A DNA stretch of 64,000 bases from Sphingobacterium prati (GTDB lineage Bacteria > Bacteroidota > Bacteroidia > Sphingobacteriales > Sphingobacteriaceae). Positions 45,619 to 53,790 of this stretch are shown piece after piece. Position numbers and translations under genes: made by a program. The stretch lies in assembly GCF_013167215.1 (NCBI RefSeq), contig NZ_JABJWY010000035.1:93753-157752 (forward strand), given 5' to 3'. The notes under the pieces are model-generated. The model worked only from the letters and a program-made list of their open reading frames with translations. It did not search any database and was not told the origin of the DNA. The first letter of the stretch is position 1; every line of letters starts with the position of its first letter.

Positions 45619-46284
45619 CTATGGATGGCATTGATTCTCATTTATTATCCTAATTATGATCGTTTCAATTTCTTTTGCATGAGTGACAGTCATGAAATGA
45701 CCAGCTCCTTGAATAATAAATGTAGGAGCTACATTTATTATTGGGATAATGCGATCTCTACTGCCGTGTATATGGATTAGATTATTGGGGATAGTCCTGT
45801 TTTTCCAATTTAAAATTTGTTGAATCGCCCAAGCCAAAAATTTAGAATCCGTGTCTTGTAATATTTGCTTGAGCATCATTTTATGTTCTTTTAGGTTGAC
45901 ACCAAAGAAATAATAAGATAAAATATGATGTGACTTTAGAACCGAACTCGGGATAAACTTGTGTATATTGAGCATACTGATAAGCTTGTAAAGTTTAGGG
46001 AGTTCATTATTACCTTTTGCGGATGAAAGTAAAATAATTTGTTTTATGTCAATTATTTTAGCTATTTCCATGGCAATCATTCCTCCAAAAGATAATCCAA
46101 TAAGAATTGGACGTTCGGTGGTAATTTTAGCGGCTAATCGCAACGCATAGCATGAAATTGATTCTGTTGGAAGCGGGGCGATCCAGTCAAGGTATGTCAC
46201 ATTTAGGCCCTTAAAATTCATTTTGTTAAATACCCTTCGGTCGACTCCTAATCCACTAAGTATATAAATATGGGCTTCGGACAT
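45619..46284 (-). CDS. Alpha/beta hydrolase, lipase/esterase-like
   Basis: About 221 residues from ATG 46284 (MSEAHIYILSGLGVDRRVF); a longer frame to 46341 is open but has no family support. The oxyanion GLGVDRRVF, the nucleophile elbow ILIGLSFGGMIA, and the late GAGHFMTVTHAKEI with the catalytic His define a small alpha/beta hydrolase. No signal peptide, so it is cytosolic. The substrate is unknown. It lies downstream of the Old Yellow Enzyme gene, separated by two terminators, so it is independently transcribed. Confidence 0.8.
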   Translation of the reverse strand: MSEAHIYILSGLGVDRRVFNKMNFKGLNVTYLDWIAPLPTESISCYALRLAAKITTERPILIGLSFGGMIAMEIAKIIDIKQIILLSSAKGNNELPKLYKLISMLNIHKFIPSSVLKSHHILSYYFFGVNLKEHKMMLKQILQDTDSKFLAWAIQQILNWKNRTIPNNLIHIHGSRDRIIPIINVAPTFIIQGAGHFMTVTHAKEIETIIIRIINENQCHP

Positions 46285-46388
46285 GATGATAGGTTTAAAA
46301 ATATTTTGACGGCAATTTATTAATAATGAGCCGATATTCAAAAATAGAAAAATTTTAGGCTAACGTATATCATGTGATTTCTTAAAAA

Positions 46389-46461
46389 AACAAGATATCC
46401 AAACACGAGCGAATATCTTGTTTTTATCCATAAAAGCGAATACTCGTCTTTTATGGATTTT
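46389..46461 (-). terminator. Tandem terminators after the OYE gene
   Basis: Two hairpins in series: AACAAGATAT/ATATCTTGTT (46389-46398 with 46413-46422) and ATCCATAAAAG/CTTTTATGGAT (46426-46436 with 46448-46458). Each is flanked by A/T runs. On the plus strand both loops share GCGAATA. They separate the OYE transcript from the downstream hydrolase gene. Confidence 0.75.
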
Positions 46462-46494
46462 TAAATTTTTAGAACGTTTAGATTATTAATCTAG

Positions 46495-47559
46495 CTAAGA
46501 CAAAGTTGTTAAGCTTTTGGCCTCGAAGATAGATAAATCTTCGAATTGTTCTGCTTGTACCTTTTTAACCCAGTTTGGATCTTGCAAGATCGCTCGACCT
46601 ACAGCAACCAAATCGAAATCCCCTCTTTCATATCGACGTACCAATTCATCCAGTGAAGCTGGAGAGGATTTAAATTCTGAATTTGTAAATACTTCACCAA
46701 AATCTTTGTCAAGTCCAACCGACCCTACTGTTATTGTCGGTTGGCCAGAGATCTTTTTCAGCCATCCGGCGAAATTTAAATCGCTGCCCTCAAATTCTGG
46801 TTCCCAATAGCGTCGTTGGCTTCCATGGAAAATATCCACACCTGCATCAACTAATGGTAAGATCCAATCTTCCATTTCCTTTGGGGTAGGGGCTAATCTT
46901 GCTGTATAATCTTGCTGTTTCCATTGGGATAGTCTGATGATAATTACAAAATCAGGTCCAACGGCTTTTCGCATTGCTTTCACCACTTCGACAGCAAATC
47001 TGGAACGTTCCTTTATTGTATTACCACCGAATTCATCTGATCTGTGATTCATTCCTTCCCAAAAGAATTGATCAATCAGATAACCGTGTGCAGCATGTAT
47101 TTCGAAAGCATCGAAACCTAGTTCTTTTGCAGATCTTGCTGCAGCTGCATAAGCTTGGATAGTATTTTCTATATCGACCAAAGTCATTGTATCTGGACTT
47201 TCAAAAGCTGCTGGTGGAGTCCACTGCATTGGCGTATATCCGACATGCCATAGTTGAGGTGCTATTTTACCCCCTTTTGCGTGGACAGCCTCGACAATGT
47301 TTTTCCAGCCATTTAATGCTTGGCCGCCATAGAAATTTGGAATGTCCTTTAAGTTTTTTGATGCAGGCCGTGCGATGACAGTTCCCTCGGTTAGAATCAA
47401 ACCAACGTCTCCGGCAGCCCGCCGTTCATAATAACCTGTAACGACATCTCCAGGGATCCCGTCAATAGAAAATGCTCGTGTCATGGGGGCCATGACGAAA
47501 CGGTTCTTTAATACAAGATTTTTGTATTGGAATGGACTGAAAAGTGTTTGTATGCTCAT
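46495..47559 (-). CDS. Old Yellow Enzyme-family alkene reductase
   Basis: A 354-residue FMN-dependent OYE. Landmarks are LKNRFVMAPMTR, the QLWHVG segment, the substrate-binding pair H155/H158 in EIHAAHGYLIDQFF, and FDLVAVGRAILQDPNW near the end. These enzymes reduce activated C=C bonds of enals, quinones or nitro compounds with NAD(P)H. It is divergent from an HxlR-type repressor over a 111-bp gap with an inverted repeat, so it is very likely its target, as in quinone- and electrophile-responsive systems. Confidence 0.92.
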   Translation of the reverse strand: MSIQTLFSPFQYKNLVLKNRFVMAPMTRAFSIDGIPGDVVTGYYERRAAGDVGLILTEGTVIARPASKNLKDIPNFYGGQALNGWKNIVEAVHAKGGKIAPQLWHVGYTPMQWTPPAAFESPDTMTLVDIENTIQAYAAAARSAKELGFDAFEIHAAHGYLIDQFFWEGMNHRSDEFGGNTIKERSRFAVEVVKAMRKAVGPDFVIIIRLSQWKQQDYTARLAPTPKEMEDWILPLVDAGVDIFHGSQRRYWEPEFEGSDLNFAGWLKKISGQPTITVGSVGLDKDFGEVFTNSEFKSSPASLDELVRRYERGDFDLVAVGRAILQDPNWVKKVQAEQFEDLSIFEAKSLTTLS

Positions 47560-47587
47560 TTTTTTATATCATTTGCGAATTTCTATA

Positions 47588-47595
47588 CAAAGATA
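47588..47595 (-). promoter_or_regulatory. -7 box of the OYE gene (TATCTTTG)
   Basis: On the minus strand this reads TATCTTTG, an exact TAnnTTTG box, 28 bp before the OYE start codon at 47559. The -33 region overlaps the left half of the inverted repeat at 47621, so binding there would be expected to influence it. Confidence 0.6.
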
Positions 47596-47620
47596 TTTTA
47601 AATAGTGTATTTTTGTAACT

Positions 47621-47660
47621 ATTGATAGTATAAAGTAGTTACCTTTGCGTAACTATCAAT
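47621..47660. promoter_or_regulatory. Inverted-repeat operator with hxlR promoter inside
   Basis: ATTGATAGT (47621-47629) and ACTATCAAT (47652-47660) form a perfect 9-bp inverted repeat with 22 bp between. The intervening sequence holds TACCTTTG (47640-47647), an exact -7 box for the HxlR-type gene, whose ATG is at 47671. Additional GTAAC/GTTAC copies flank it. This is the expected autoregulatory operator of a dimeric winged-helix repressor controlling both divergent genes. Confidence 0.65.
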
Positions 47661-47670
47661 TTATTTGACA

Positions 47671-48006
47671 ATGAAAAGAACTGATTTTAAGAGCTGTTCG
47701 TGCGCGATGCAACGTTCCATGGGGATTTTGGGAACAAGATGGAAGCCCATTATTATATACACACTAAGAGATCGAAAAGCCCGATTTGGACAACTTGATG
47801 CGTTGATTGAAAATATTTCAAGAAAAGTACTAACGTCCTCATTAAAAGAACTGGAGGAAGATGGCATTATTTTAAGAGAAGTATTTAAAGAATTACCTCC
47901 TCGTGTAGAATATACTCTGACCGAGAAAGGGAAGGCACTTATTCCGATTATGTGTCAGCTTGCGAAATGGAATGAGGAATATTATGCGGAAGAAATTGCC
48001 CTTTGA
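47671..48006 (+). CDS. HxlR-family winged-helix regulator
   Basis: A 111-residue HxlR/MarR-like regulator from ATG 47671 (an in-frame TTG at 47665 is less likely). It has CSCAMQRSMGILGTRWKPIIIYTL with two N-terminal cysteines (C10 and C12), the recognition helix region RFGQLDALIENISRKVLTSSLKEL and the wing IILREVFKELPPRVEYTLTEKG. Cys residues at this place sense electrophiles or oxidants in relatives such as YodB and HypR. Divergent from the OYE gene, it probably derepresses it under quinone or aldehyde stress. Confidence 0.88.
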   Translation: MKRTDFKSCSCAMQRSMGILGTRWKPIIIYTLRDRKARFGQLDALIENISRKVLTSSLKELEEDGIILREVFKELPPRVEYTLTEKGKALIPIMCQLAKWNEEYYAEEIAL

Positions 48007-48015
48007 CAAGCCGCT

Positions 48016-48257
48016 TCATTTGAAATTATCTGTATCTAACTTCTTTTTGCCATCAGTTGTTGTTAAATAGGCAAAATAAGGTGATTGATTGCCGTTTTCC
48101 AGGACTTCCATTCCCAGTTTTCCGATTACTTTCAAATTTGGGCGATCATCTAGTTTAAATCCACTTTTGGGCGATAGATGCAACAATATTCGCTCGTGGA
48201 GCACAAAGAATCTACTGTAGGAAGAAGAAGACCAGCATCTTTGATTTGTGCACTCAT
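48016..48257 (-). pseudogene. Probable frameshifted small gene
   Basis: ATG 48257 opens a frame starting MSAQIKDAGLLLPTVDSL that stops early. A second frame from around 48190 to the TGA at 48016 reads RILLHLSPKSGFKLDDRPNL and continues coding-like to TTTDGKKKLDTDNFK. Joining them by one frameshift gives a sensible small protein of about 80 residues. No family recognised. Directly upstream lies an exact 17-bp tandem duplication. Decay is the simplest reading, but a sequencing error cannot be excluded. Confidence 0.45.
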
Positions 48258-48274
48258 TTGATTTGTGCACTCAT
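48241..48274. repeat. Exact 17-bp tandem duplication
   Basis: The 17-mer TTGATTTGTGCACTCAT occurs twice head to tail (48241-48257 and 48258-48274). Each copy supplies an ATG on the minus strand, and only the inner one is in frame with the small gene. It is a typical replication-slippage product. Confidence 0.85.
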
Positions 48275-48340
48275 AAAAAAAAACCTATAAATAGAGAAAG
48301 AAAAATGATCTTATAAAACTATCTTACTAATAGAGTATTG

Positions 48341-48871
48341 TTACGCGAGTTGTTTCTTGAAGTTGTTTATTTTTTCGTTAAGTGAAGTTAGTAGTTCCGG
48401 ATTAATAACCCCATTGTTCAAATCAAAATTCTCATAGAATTTTGGTAATGAAAAAGTTTCTTTAATGATAGCGCCAAATTGAGGAAAGAATTTTTGCGCC
48501 TCGGCCATCACGTTTCCACCGCCATAGCCGCCGGGAGATGTAGTCATTAATAACATCGGTTTGTCCTGAAATACCTTAACATTTATTCGGGACGCCCAGT
48601 CAAAAACGTTTTTAAAAGCAACGCTGTAAGAACGGTTATTCTCTGCTAATGAACAAATAATAATATCGCTTTCTGCAATATTATTAAGAAAACGATAAGC
48701 TTCGTTCGGAAAACCATTTTTTTCCAAATCGACAGAAAAAATAGGCATATTATAATCGTTTAGATCAATCAAGTTGATTTCATGCTCATCAAAACTTTTC
48801 AGAACAAACTCGACTAATTGCCTATTGATCGAGGTGGAAGAATTGCTTCCAGCAAATGCAAATATCTTCAT
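48341..48871 (-). CDS. NAD(P)H-dependent FMN reductase
   Basis: About 176 residues from ATG 48871 (MKIFAFAGSNSSTSINRQL); a longer frame to 48934 has no family support. The flavodoxin-like fold is shown by FAGSNSSTSINR (phosphate loop), IIICSLAENNRSYSVAFKNVFDWAS and PMLLMTTSPGGYGGGNVM. These enzymes reduce FMN, quinones or azo compounds. It is collinear with the preceding minus-strand genes but separated by a gap, so it is probably independent. Confidence 0.88.
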   Translation of the reverse strand: MKIFAFAGSNSSTSINRQLVEFVLKSFDEHEINLIDLNDYNMPIFSVDLEKNGFPNEAYRFLNNIAESDIIICSLAENNRSYSVAFKNVFDWASRINVKVFQDKPMLLMTTSPGGYGGGNVMAEAQKFFPQFGAIIKETFSLPKFYENFDLNNGVINPELLTSLNEKINNFKKQLA

Positions 48872-49111
48872 GTTTTCTATCGTAGGGTATCTACCTCTAA
48901 ATTTAGCTAATTTTTTCGACAAATAATCCACCATTTCATTATTCGCTTGTAGCGCAATATTCGTCTATACAGTGATTGTAGCTATCCATTAAAAAAATGA
49001 ACAGTGCTTTAATCAGTATTTTATCTTTCGAAATTATTATTTGACGGTGACAAAAATAAACTGAATATCGGCGATATTTTTTTAAAATTAATCTGTTTTT
49101 GTGATTAAATA

Positions 49112-49645
49112 TTATCTATCTTCTCTAAAAATAGAATACATTGGGATATCATAGTATTTACCATCTTTCTTTAGGTGCTGTTTTAGTATAGCCTCTTTTT
49201 GCATCCCTATTTTGCTCAGAACCTTTCCAGAAGCTGGGTTATGGGGAAAATAGGTTGCAAATATCTTGTTGAAACTGAGTTCTCTGAATCCATAATTAAT
49301 AACGGCTTTCGCAGCTTCAGTGACATAGCCATTATTCCAATATGGAATGCCTATCCAATAACCTAATTCGGCTTTATCGGAGCCTTCGTCGTGAAGTCCG
49401 ATGGCACCGAGCAATTTCCCGTTTTTTTCTCGAATTGCAAAGGTGAACCCCTTGCGGTTTTTAAAGCTTTCGGTTGATAGTTTTAGCCAAATCTCAGCAT
49501 CCTCCTTCCGATAAGGGTACGGAATATTCGATGTATAATCAGAAAATACTTTGTCTTGAAGATACAATACAATTTGTGGAATATCTTCCACTGTTATTTT
49601 GTCGAGAACAAGTCTTTCAGTTTCTAATCTTGGAAAGTCAGTCAT
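49112..49645 (-). CDS. RimJ/RimL-type GNAT N-acetyltransferase
   Basis: A 177-residue GNAT protein. Features are the start ETERLVLDKITVEDIPQIV, LGAIGLHDEGSDKAELGYWI, then PYWNNGYVTEAAKAVINYGF with the acetyl-CoA loop, and NPASGKVLSKIGMQKEAIL. It belongs to the ribosomal-protein-Ala-acetyltransferase-like group (Acetyltransf_3). The actual substrate, protein or small molecule, is unknown. Confidence 0.88.
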   Translation of the reverse strand: MTDFPRLETERLVLDKITVEDIPQIVLYLQDKVFSDYTSNIPYPYRKEDAEIWLKLSTESFKNRKGFTFAIREKNGKLLGAIGLHDEGSDKAELGYWIGIPYWNNGYVTEAAKAVINYGFRELSFNKIFATYFPHNPASGKVLSKIGMQKEAILKQHLKKDGKYYDIPMYSIFREDR

Positions 49646-49890
49646 ATTATATGCGCTATAAAAAGGTTATAAAAATAGGACAAGGCAATTTTGTATTTGG
49701 AACAAAACTAAATATTATTTTCTGGTTATTTTAAATATGGTTAGCTAAAATAAAAATTAAGAGACCATTTCTCATGATTCAGCATGTAGTCAATGACAAT
49801 TAGCGGGATTTTGGGTAAATGGTAAATAAAGTAGGCCTTAAATAAAAGCCTTGGCATAATACTATGATTTAAATTAACTAACTTAGCTAT

Positions 49891-49992
49891 TATCCTTGGC
49901 TGCGAGGTTCGGAACATTCCCTAGCGAACTAGAAAAATGAACCGGCTTTGAGCCACTCGCCCCCGACTTTCGGGGGCTTGTTTTTAATTTTA
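49891..49992 (+). ncRNA. Candidate structured RNA with own promoter and terminator
   Basis: TATCCTTG (49891-49898), one mismatch from TAnnTTTG, precedes an RNA of about 82 nt. GCGAG (49902-49906) can pair with CTCGC (49956-49960) to close it. Inside, GTTCG/CGAAC (49907-49911 with 49925-49929) and GGCT/AGCC (49944-49954) form stems, and GGTTC can pair alternatively with GAACC (49939-49943). It ends with a 7-bp terminator stem (49959-49965 with 49971-49977) and T5. No ORF covers it. I could not match it to SRP, preQ1, or any other RNA family from memory. Confidence 0.5.
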
Positions 49993-50080
49993 ACGCATTG
50001 AGATATGTAAATTGGAAAACAGTTAGATCAACCAATAATTACAATATTAGGTAGGAGAAAACTGGCACTAAAAAACAATA

Positions 50081-50377
50081 ATGATAAAATTCTTAAAAAC
50101 AAAAGGGACTCTTTTTTTAATTCTAGGGATATTGGGATTTATTGGTGTAGTGGCTATTGTTGCGATTTTGGGCACTGGAAATTCCGCACCGGATAAATTG
50201 ATGGCGATGTACATCGGGATTTTTGGACTGATTCCAATGCTGTTATTGCTTATTATCGATCGGATCTGCGTATGGAAATTTGGTACGGTCAAGGTAAATA
50301 AAATAGAACTGTATATTCTTGGCATTTTTATGCTACTGTTTGTCTTAAACTGGATCCGCCTGCAGTTGCAGATCTAG
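50081..50377 (+). CDS. Small three-helix membrane protein
   Basis: A 98-residue protein with three hydrophobic segments (FLILGILGFIGVVAIVAIL, then LMAMYIGIFGLIPMLLLLII, then LYILGIFMLLFVLNWI). No recognised family. It starts about 100 bp after the candidate structured RNA at 49.9 kb. The terminator in between suggests either independent expression or, less likely, attenuation control by that RNA. Confidence 0.65.
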   Translation: MIKFLKTKGTLFLILGILGFIGVVAIVAILGTGNSAPDKLMAMYIGIFGLIPMLLLLIIDRICVWKFGTVKVNKIELYILGIFMLLFVLNWIRLQLQI

Positions 50378-50420
50378 TAGGTTAGGGCTTAGCGGGTTTA
50401 ATTTACCAGCAACTTTGTTT

Positions 50421-51029
50421 TTAATCCTGTTTAGTTGCCCGTTCAAGTATATTGGCTATAAATTGGTCAAACGCTAGTTGTGAATCGACCAGGTATGCAT
50501 TCTGATAATAATCAATACGGTATTTGATATGGGAGCGTATTTCTTGCTCACTATAAGTAGAGATGATAACCACATATTTGTTGCTGAGGTCGATCTGTTC
50601 CAAAATTCCGTTGACTGAATAATTACCGCCACTGCTAAACAGGAGAATATCTGCTTTTGCTGCTGCACTATATAGGTGATCGTCATTAAGCAGATTGAGT
50701 TGTTCGTTGTTTCTGATCAATGTTGTGTATGTATCTTTGAGCCAAAAGTAAGGTTGCCAAAGACAAATTGTATAGACCATTTTTAAGGATAGAGGAACTC
50801 GCTCGTTTAACTTGTCAGATCTTTTATCGTAGACCGGACGTGCTGGTTGATCTGTTATAATTTGTCTATTTGAAATCCGTGCAAGGCTTTGGGCTATATT
50901 GGTACGATGCATATGATACTGCTTAGTCCTATTAAACTGTTCATCTAAGTGACTAGAGGTATATAACCTCTTTGGCGATGTAAATAATATATTAAATCGT
51001 TTGATTATTATATGGTACAATCTATTCAT
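50421..51029 (-). CDS. Hypothetical protein with Rossmann-like C-terminus
   Basis: A 202-residue protein of unknown family. The basic, Tyr-rich N-terminal part (KRFNILFTSPKRLY) is followed by a region with alternating strands and helices (AADILLFSSGGNYS-like, KYVVIISTYSEQEI, YYQNAYLVDSQLAF), suggesting a doubly wound alpha/beta fold. No catalytic motif stands out. It is encoded alone on the minus strand. Confidence 0.6.
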   Translation of the reverse strand: MNRLYHIIIKRFNILFTSPKRLYTSSHLDEQFNRTKQYHMHRTNIAQSLARISNRQIITDQPARPVYDKRSDKLNERVPLSLKMVYTICLWQPYFWLKDTYTTLIRNNEQLNLLNDDHLYSAAAKADILLFSSGGNYSVNGILEQIDLSNKYVVIISTYSEQEIRSHIKYRIDYYQNAYLVDSQLAFDQFIANILERATKQD

Positions 51030-51172
51030 ATTGTCATAAATTGGTAGCCCGGAAAATTTTTGATATAATATCCCGTTTATTTTCTATCCGAAGGATTGGA
51101 CGTAAACGGGATATTGATGTTAAAGGCACTTGTTAGATTAGTCCACTTTGGACGGTATTATCGTTCGGTAAA

Positions 51173-51571
51173 TTACAGGCTTACTTTATAGCGAATATTG
51201 ATCGCCAGTTGTCCCACAAAAGCTGCTTTCCTACTATTGTTGCTATCTATCTCAGCCATCATTTCGGCACCATTGATGATAATATCCTTCAAATCGGGCT
51301 GATCGTCCTTCGAGGTTGTTTCTTTGAAAAACTGAACGGCCTGTCCGAGTTCATAACTATTTGCGATAGCTTGACTCAACGTTTCCTGCAAATCGTCGGG
51401 CATGGTCATCAATTGAAATTTTTGTCTAGTAGTCAGTGCGAAATTTGCCTCCATCCAGGATAGAAAATTTTTGCGAATAGCTGTTGTTTCGATTGCCAAT
51501 AAATTCTCCGGCAAGGCCAAGATGCGAAATTGTACTTTGGCTACGCCATGGTTGTTGAATTGCTGTTTCAT
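51173..51571 (-). CDS. Hypothetical protein
   Basis: A 132-residue protein without signal peptide or membrane segment. It is mixed alpha/beta, with VAKVQFRILALPENLLAIET, a Trp-containing helix NFLSWMEANF and a strand-forming end VGQLAINIRYKVSL. No family recognised. The terminal strand could suggest oligomerisation, but this is weak. The 332-bp gap between it and the LytTR-type gene (51572-51903) is AT-rich and shows no feature. Confidence 0.55.
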   Translation of the reverse strand: MKQQFNNHGVAKVQFRILALPENLLAIETTAIRKNFLSWMEANFALTTRQKFQLMTMPDDLQETLSQAIANSYELGQAVQFFKETTSKDDQPDLKDIIINGAEMMAEIDSNNSRKAAFVGQLAINIRYKVSL

Positions 51572-51903
51572 TATTTAAATTTATTATATTACAATATCTC
51601 AATATTTAATTATAAACCACCTATTTTTTGTTAAAAAATATGATAACACGGCAGTGAGATGTAGGTTATTACCATTTGGACTGCCCTAGGATGCCGAGAG
51701 ATCATCTGAAATAACACCTATCTACTGCTCCTTTAAAATTTTACCCTTGAATAATGTTATGTTTTTATTAATTATTTTGTAAATCTTATCGTTTGTTGGG
51801 TTGATGTTTTATAATTTCGATAGTATTTATTATATTGGTATAGTTTTGTAAGTAATTGCATTAAAGTTATTGTCCTAATCAGGTATTATTTCAGAGAAAT
51901 GTC

Positions 51904-53076
51904 ATGAAATCTATTGTTTATTTTTTGAGCTCGTTGATGTTGTCTATTGTCTTTAATTTGAAGACAATATCGTTTCAAGGTTTTTTGGAACGATCAGATC
52001 AGTATAAATATTGGATTTTGGTTGTCATTATGGTCTGCGTTTTTTGGATTGGGGCAACAATGGTGTCGCTGGTGCTTAATTTGCCCACATATTGGAGCGT
52101 TCCATATATGCGTGAGCGATTGGGTGAGCAAGCAAAATATATACCTGGTCTCGATATTTTCTTGCATTTTATCGCTTTCTTTTCGCTCCTATTGGTGTCC
52201 GTTTTTCCATTTCTATTATTGTATGTTGCTGTTATTTTTGTGTATAGTCAGTCTTCGGCAGAACGATCGATGCTTTTCGAACTTCATATGCAAATCTATG
52301 GAATACGCTATGCAACAATTTTTGTATCATACAGTCTCATGGTCTATATGCGTGAAAACTGGTCACTACTTTACCATTCTATCGGACAGCGGCAAAACCT
52401 TGCGGTATTTTATAACAGACCGCTCATGCGGGTAGTGCATAATATAAGTTTAGAGAAAGAATTACCAATACCAGAATCAATGGTAAAAAGGCGTAAACCT
52501 TTGATAAAAAAAATACCTGTTGTTGAACCATCCGAACAAAGATCACCGGCTTCGCTAAACGAATCCTGGAGCTTAAAAGAAAACAGCGTAAAGAGGAAAG
52601 GGCAATCCTTTGGAATAGATATCCACAACATCGACATTTATCTGTTGGCTGATTTGTTAGTTAAACGAGGGGAATTTGTCCCATATATTAATCTGCAGCA
52701 GCTTCGATTTATTGATATCGTGGCAGTATATACAACAGCCGACACCAAATGCATTATCTTGCGTAATGGAACAACATTGGATTGTCCTACAATCTTTGAT
52801 CAACTAAAGCGAGTTGGCATGGACAACTGGCTTGTCAAAATATCAAAGAATTATGCAATTAATATGTTCTTTGTACACTATCCTATCAAACGTGTGGCAG
52901 ATGACTTGAAACTACAACCCTTTGTTACGGAAATGTTGCTACAAAACATGGATCAGGAGCAGCTTAATGAAATTTTACGGACTGGAAAAGGGCTTAGGGG
53001 ACATCATGTCAAACACTTCTTAAACAATCAGGAGAATTATCCCCGTATGGGTTGGGATGCATCTATTAAAATCTAG
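51904..53076 (+). CDS. Membrane-anchored LytTR-like DNA-binding protein
   Basis: A 390-residue protein. The N-terminal 130 residues contain three or four hydrophobic helices (YWILVVIMVCVFWIGATMVS; FIAFFSLLLVSVFPFLLLYV). A linker rich in Lys/Pro follows, then from about 250 a LytTR-like domain: YINLQQLRFIDIVAVYTTAD, KCIILRNGTTLDCP, QLKRVGMDNWLVKISKNYAI. No receiver domain is present, so signal input probably comes through the membrane part. Membrane-bound LytTR regulators are known in Firmicutes and Bacteroidota. The targets are unknown. Confidence 0.65.
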   Translation: MKSIVYFLSSLMLSIVFNLKTISFQGFLERSDQYKYWILVVIMVCVFWIGATMVSLVLNLPTYWSVPYMRERLGEQAKYIPGLDIFLHFIAFFSLLLVSVFPFLLLYVAVIFVYSQSSAERSMLFELHMQIYGIRYATIFVSYSLMVYMRENWSLLYHSIGQRQNLAVFYNRPLMRVVHNISLEKELPIPESMVKRRKPLIKKIPVVEPSEQRSPASLNESWSLKENSVKRKGQSFGIDIHNIDIYLLADLLVKRGEFVPYINLQQLRFIDIVAVYTTADTKCIILRNGTTLDCPTIFDQLKRVGMDNWLVKISKNYAINMFFVHYPIKRVADDLKLQPFVTEMLLQNMDQEQLNEILRTGKGLRGHHVKHFLNNQENYPRMGWDASIKI

Positions 53077-53186
53077 ACGACGTAGCGCCCTTTTTAGTAG
53101 TAAAATTTCCATTTTGTGAGACCTAACTATTTATTGTATTTTGCACGAGCGAGCAAAATTACAGTTACAAAATAAAAAGCAAGGTC

Positions 53187-53759
53187 TTGGAAAGATTTAG
53201 AGCACATTTAGAGAAATTTATCAAGATTGATGACGTTACATTTGAAAGGATAACACAATACTTTAACGTAATATCAATAGTTAAAAAGGAGAATTTATTG
53301 GAAGAAGGACAAGTCTGTCGGTATCATTATTTTGTGTTGAAAGGAATATTGCGTAAGTTTTTTGTGAGTGAGAAAGGTGTAGAACAAACAACAGAATTTG
53401 CTATAGAAAATTGGTGGCTTACAGATAATATGGCCTATGAACATAAACTTGTAAGCTCTTTCTACATCCAAGCTGTTGAAAAATCTGAAGTATTGTATAT
53501 AAGTCAAGAAAGGCAAGACGAGCTAATAGGAGAATTTCCGATAATGGAACGTTATTTTCGTTTTGTATATCAGAGAGCTTATGCTGCAGCTCAACTACGT
53601 GTTAAATATCTTTTTTCGTTATCTAAAGAAGAGTTTTATCGTGACATGGTAGTTAAGTATCCCGAATTTGTGCAGCGGGTACCGCAATATCTTATTGCAT
53701 CTTATTTGGGTTTTACTCCTGAATATCTGAGTGAAATTCGAAAAAAATTAGGTTCTTAA
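53187..53759 (+). CDS. Crp/Fnr-type cyclic nucleotide-binding domain regulator
   Basis: A 190-residue protein starting at TTG 53187, since no ATG lies in a suitable place. It has a cNMP-binding-like barrel (VKKENLLEEGQVCRYHYFVLKGILRKFF; WWLTDNMAYEHK) and a C-terminal HTH-like end (VPQYLIASYLGFTPEYLSEIRKKL). This is the short Bacteroidota Crp-like form. It lacks the residues for cAMP binding as far as I can see. It is 111 bp downstream of the LytTR gene but probably separately expressed. Confidence 0.8.
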   Translation: MERFRAHLEKFIKIDDVTFERITQYFNVISIVKKENLLEEGQVCRYHYFVLKGILRKFFVSEKGVEQTTEFAIENWWLTDNMAYEHKLVSSFYIQAVEKSEVLYISQERQDELIGEFPIMERYFRFVYQRAYAAAQLRVKYLFSLSKEEFYRDMVVKYPEFVQRVPQYLIASYLGFTPEYLSEIRKKLGS

Positions 53760-53790
53760 AATATACTATATGTTCCAAAGAACAATACAA

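Noticed and set aside
49891..49992. SRP RNA or a preQ1 riboswitch
   Set aside because: The SRP apical loop sequence with GGAAG and AGCA is missing, and the preQ1 A-rich tail and pairing pattern do not fit; I leave the RNA unassigned.
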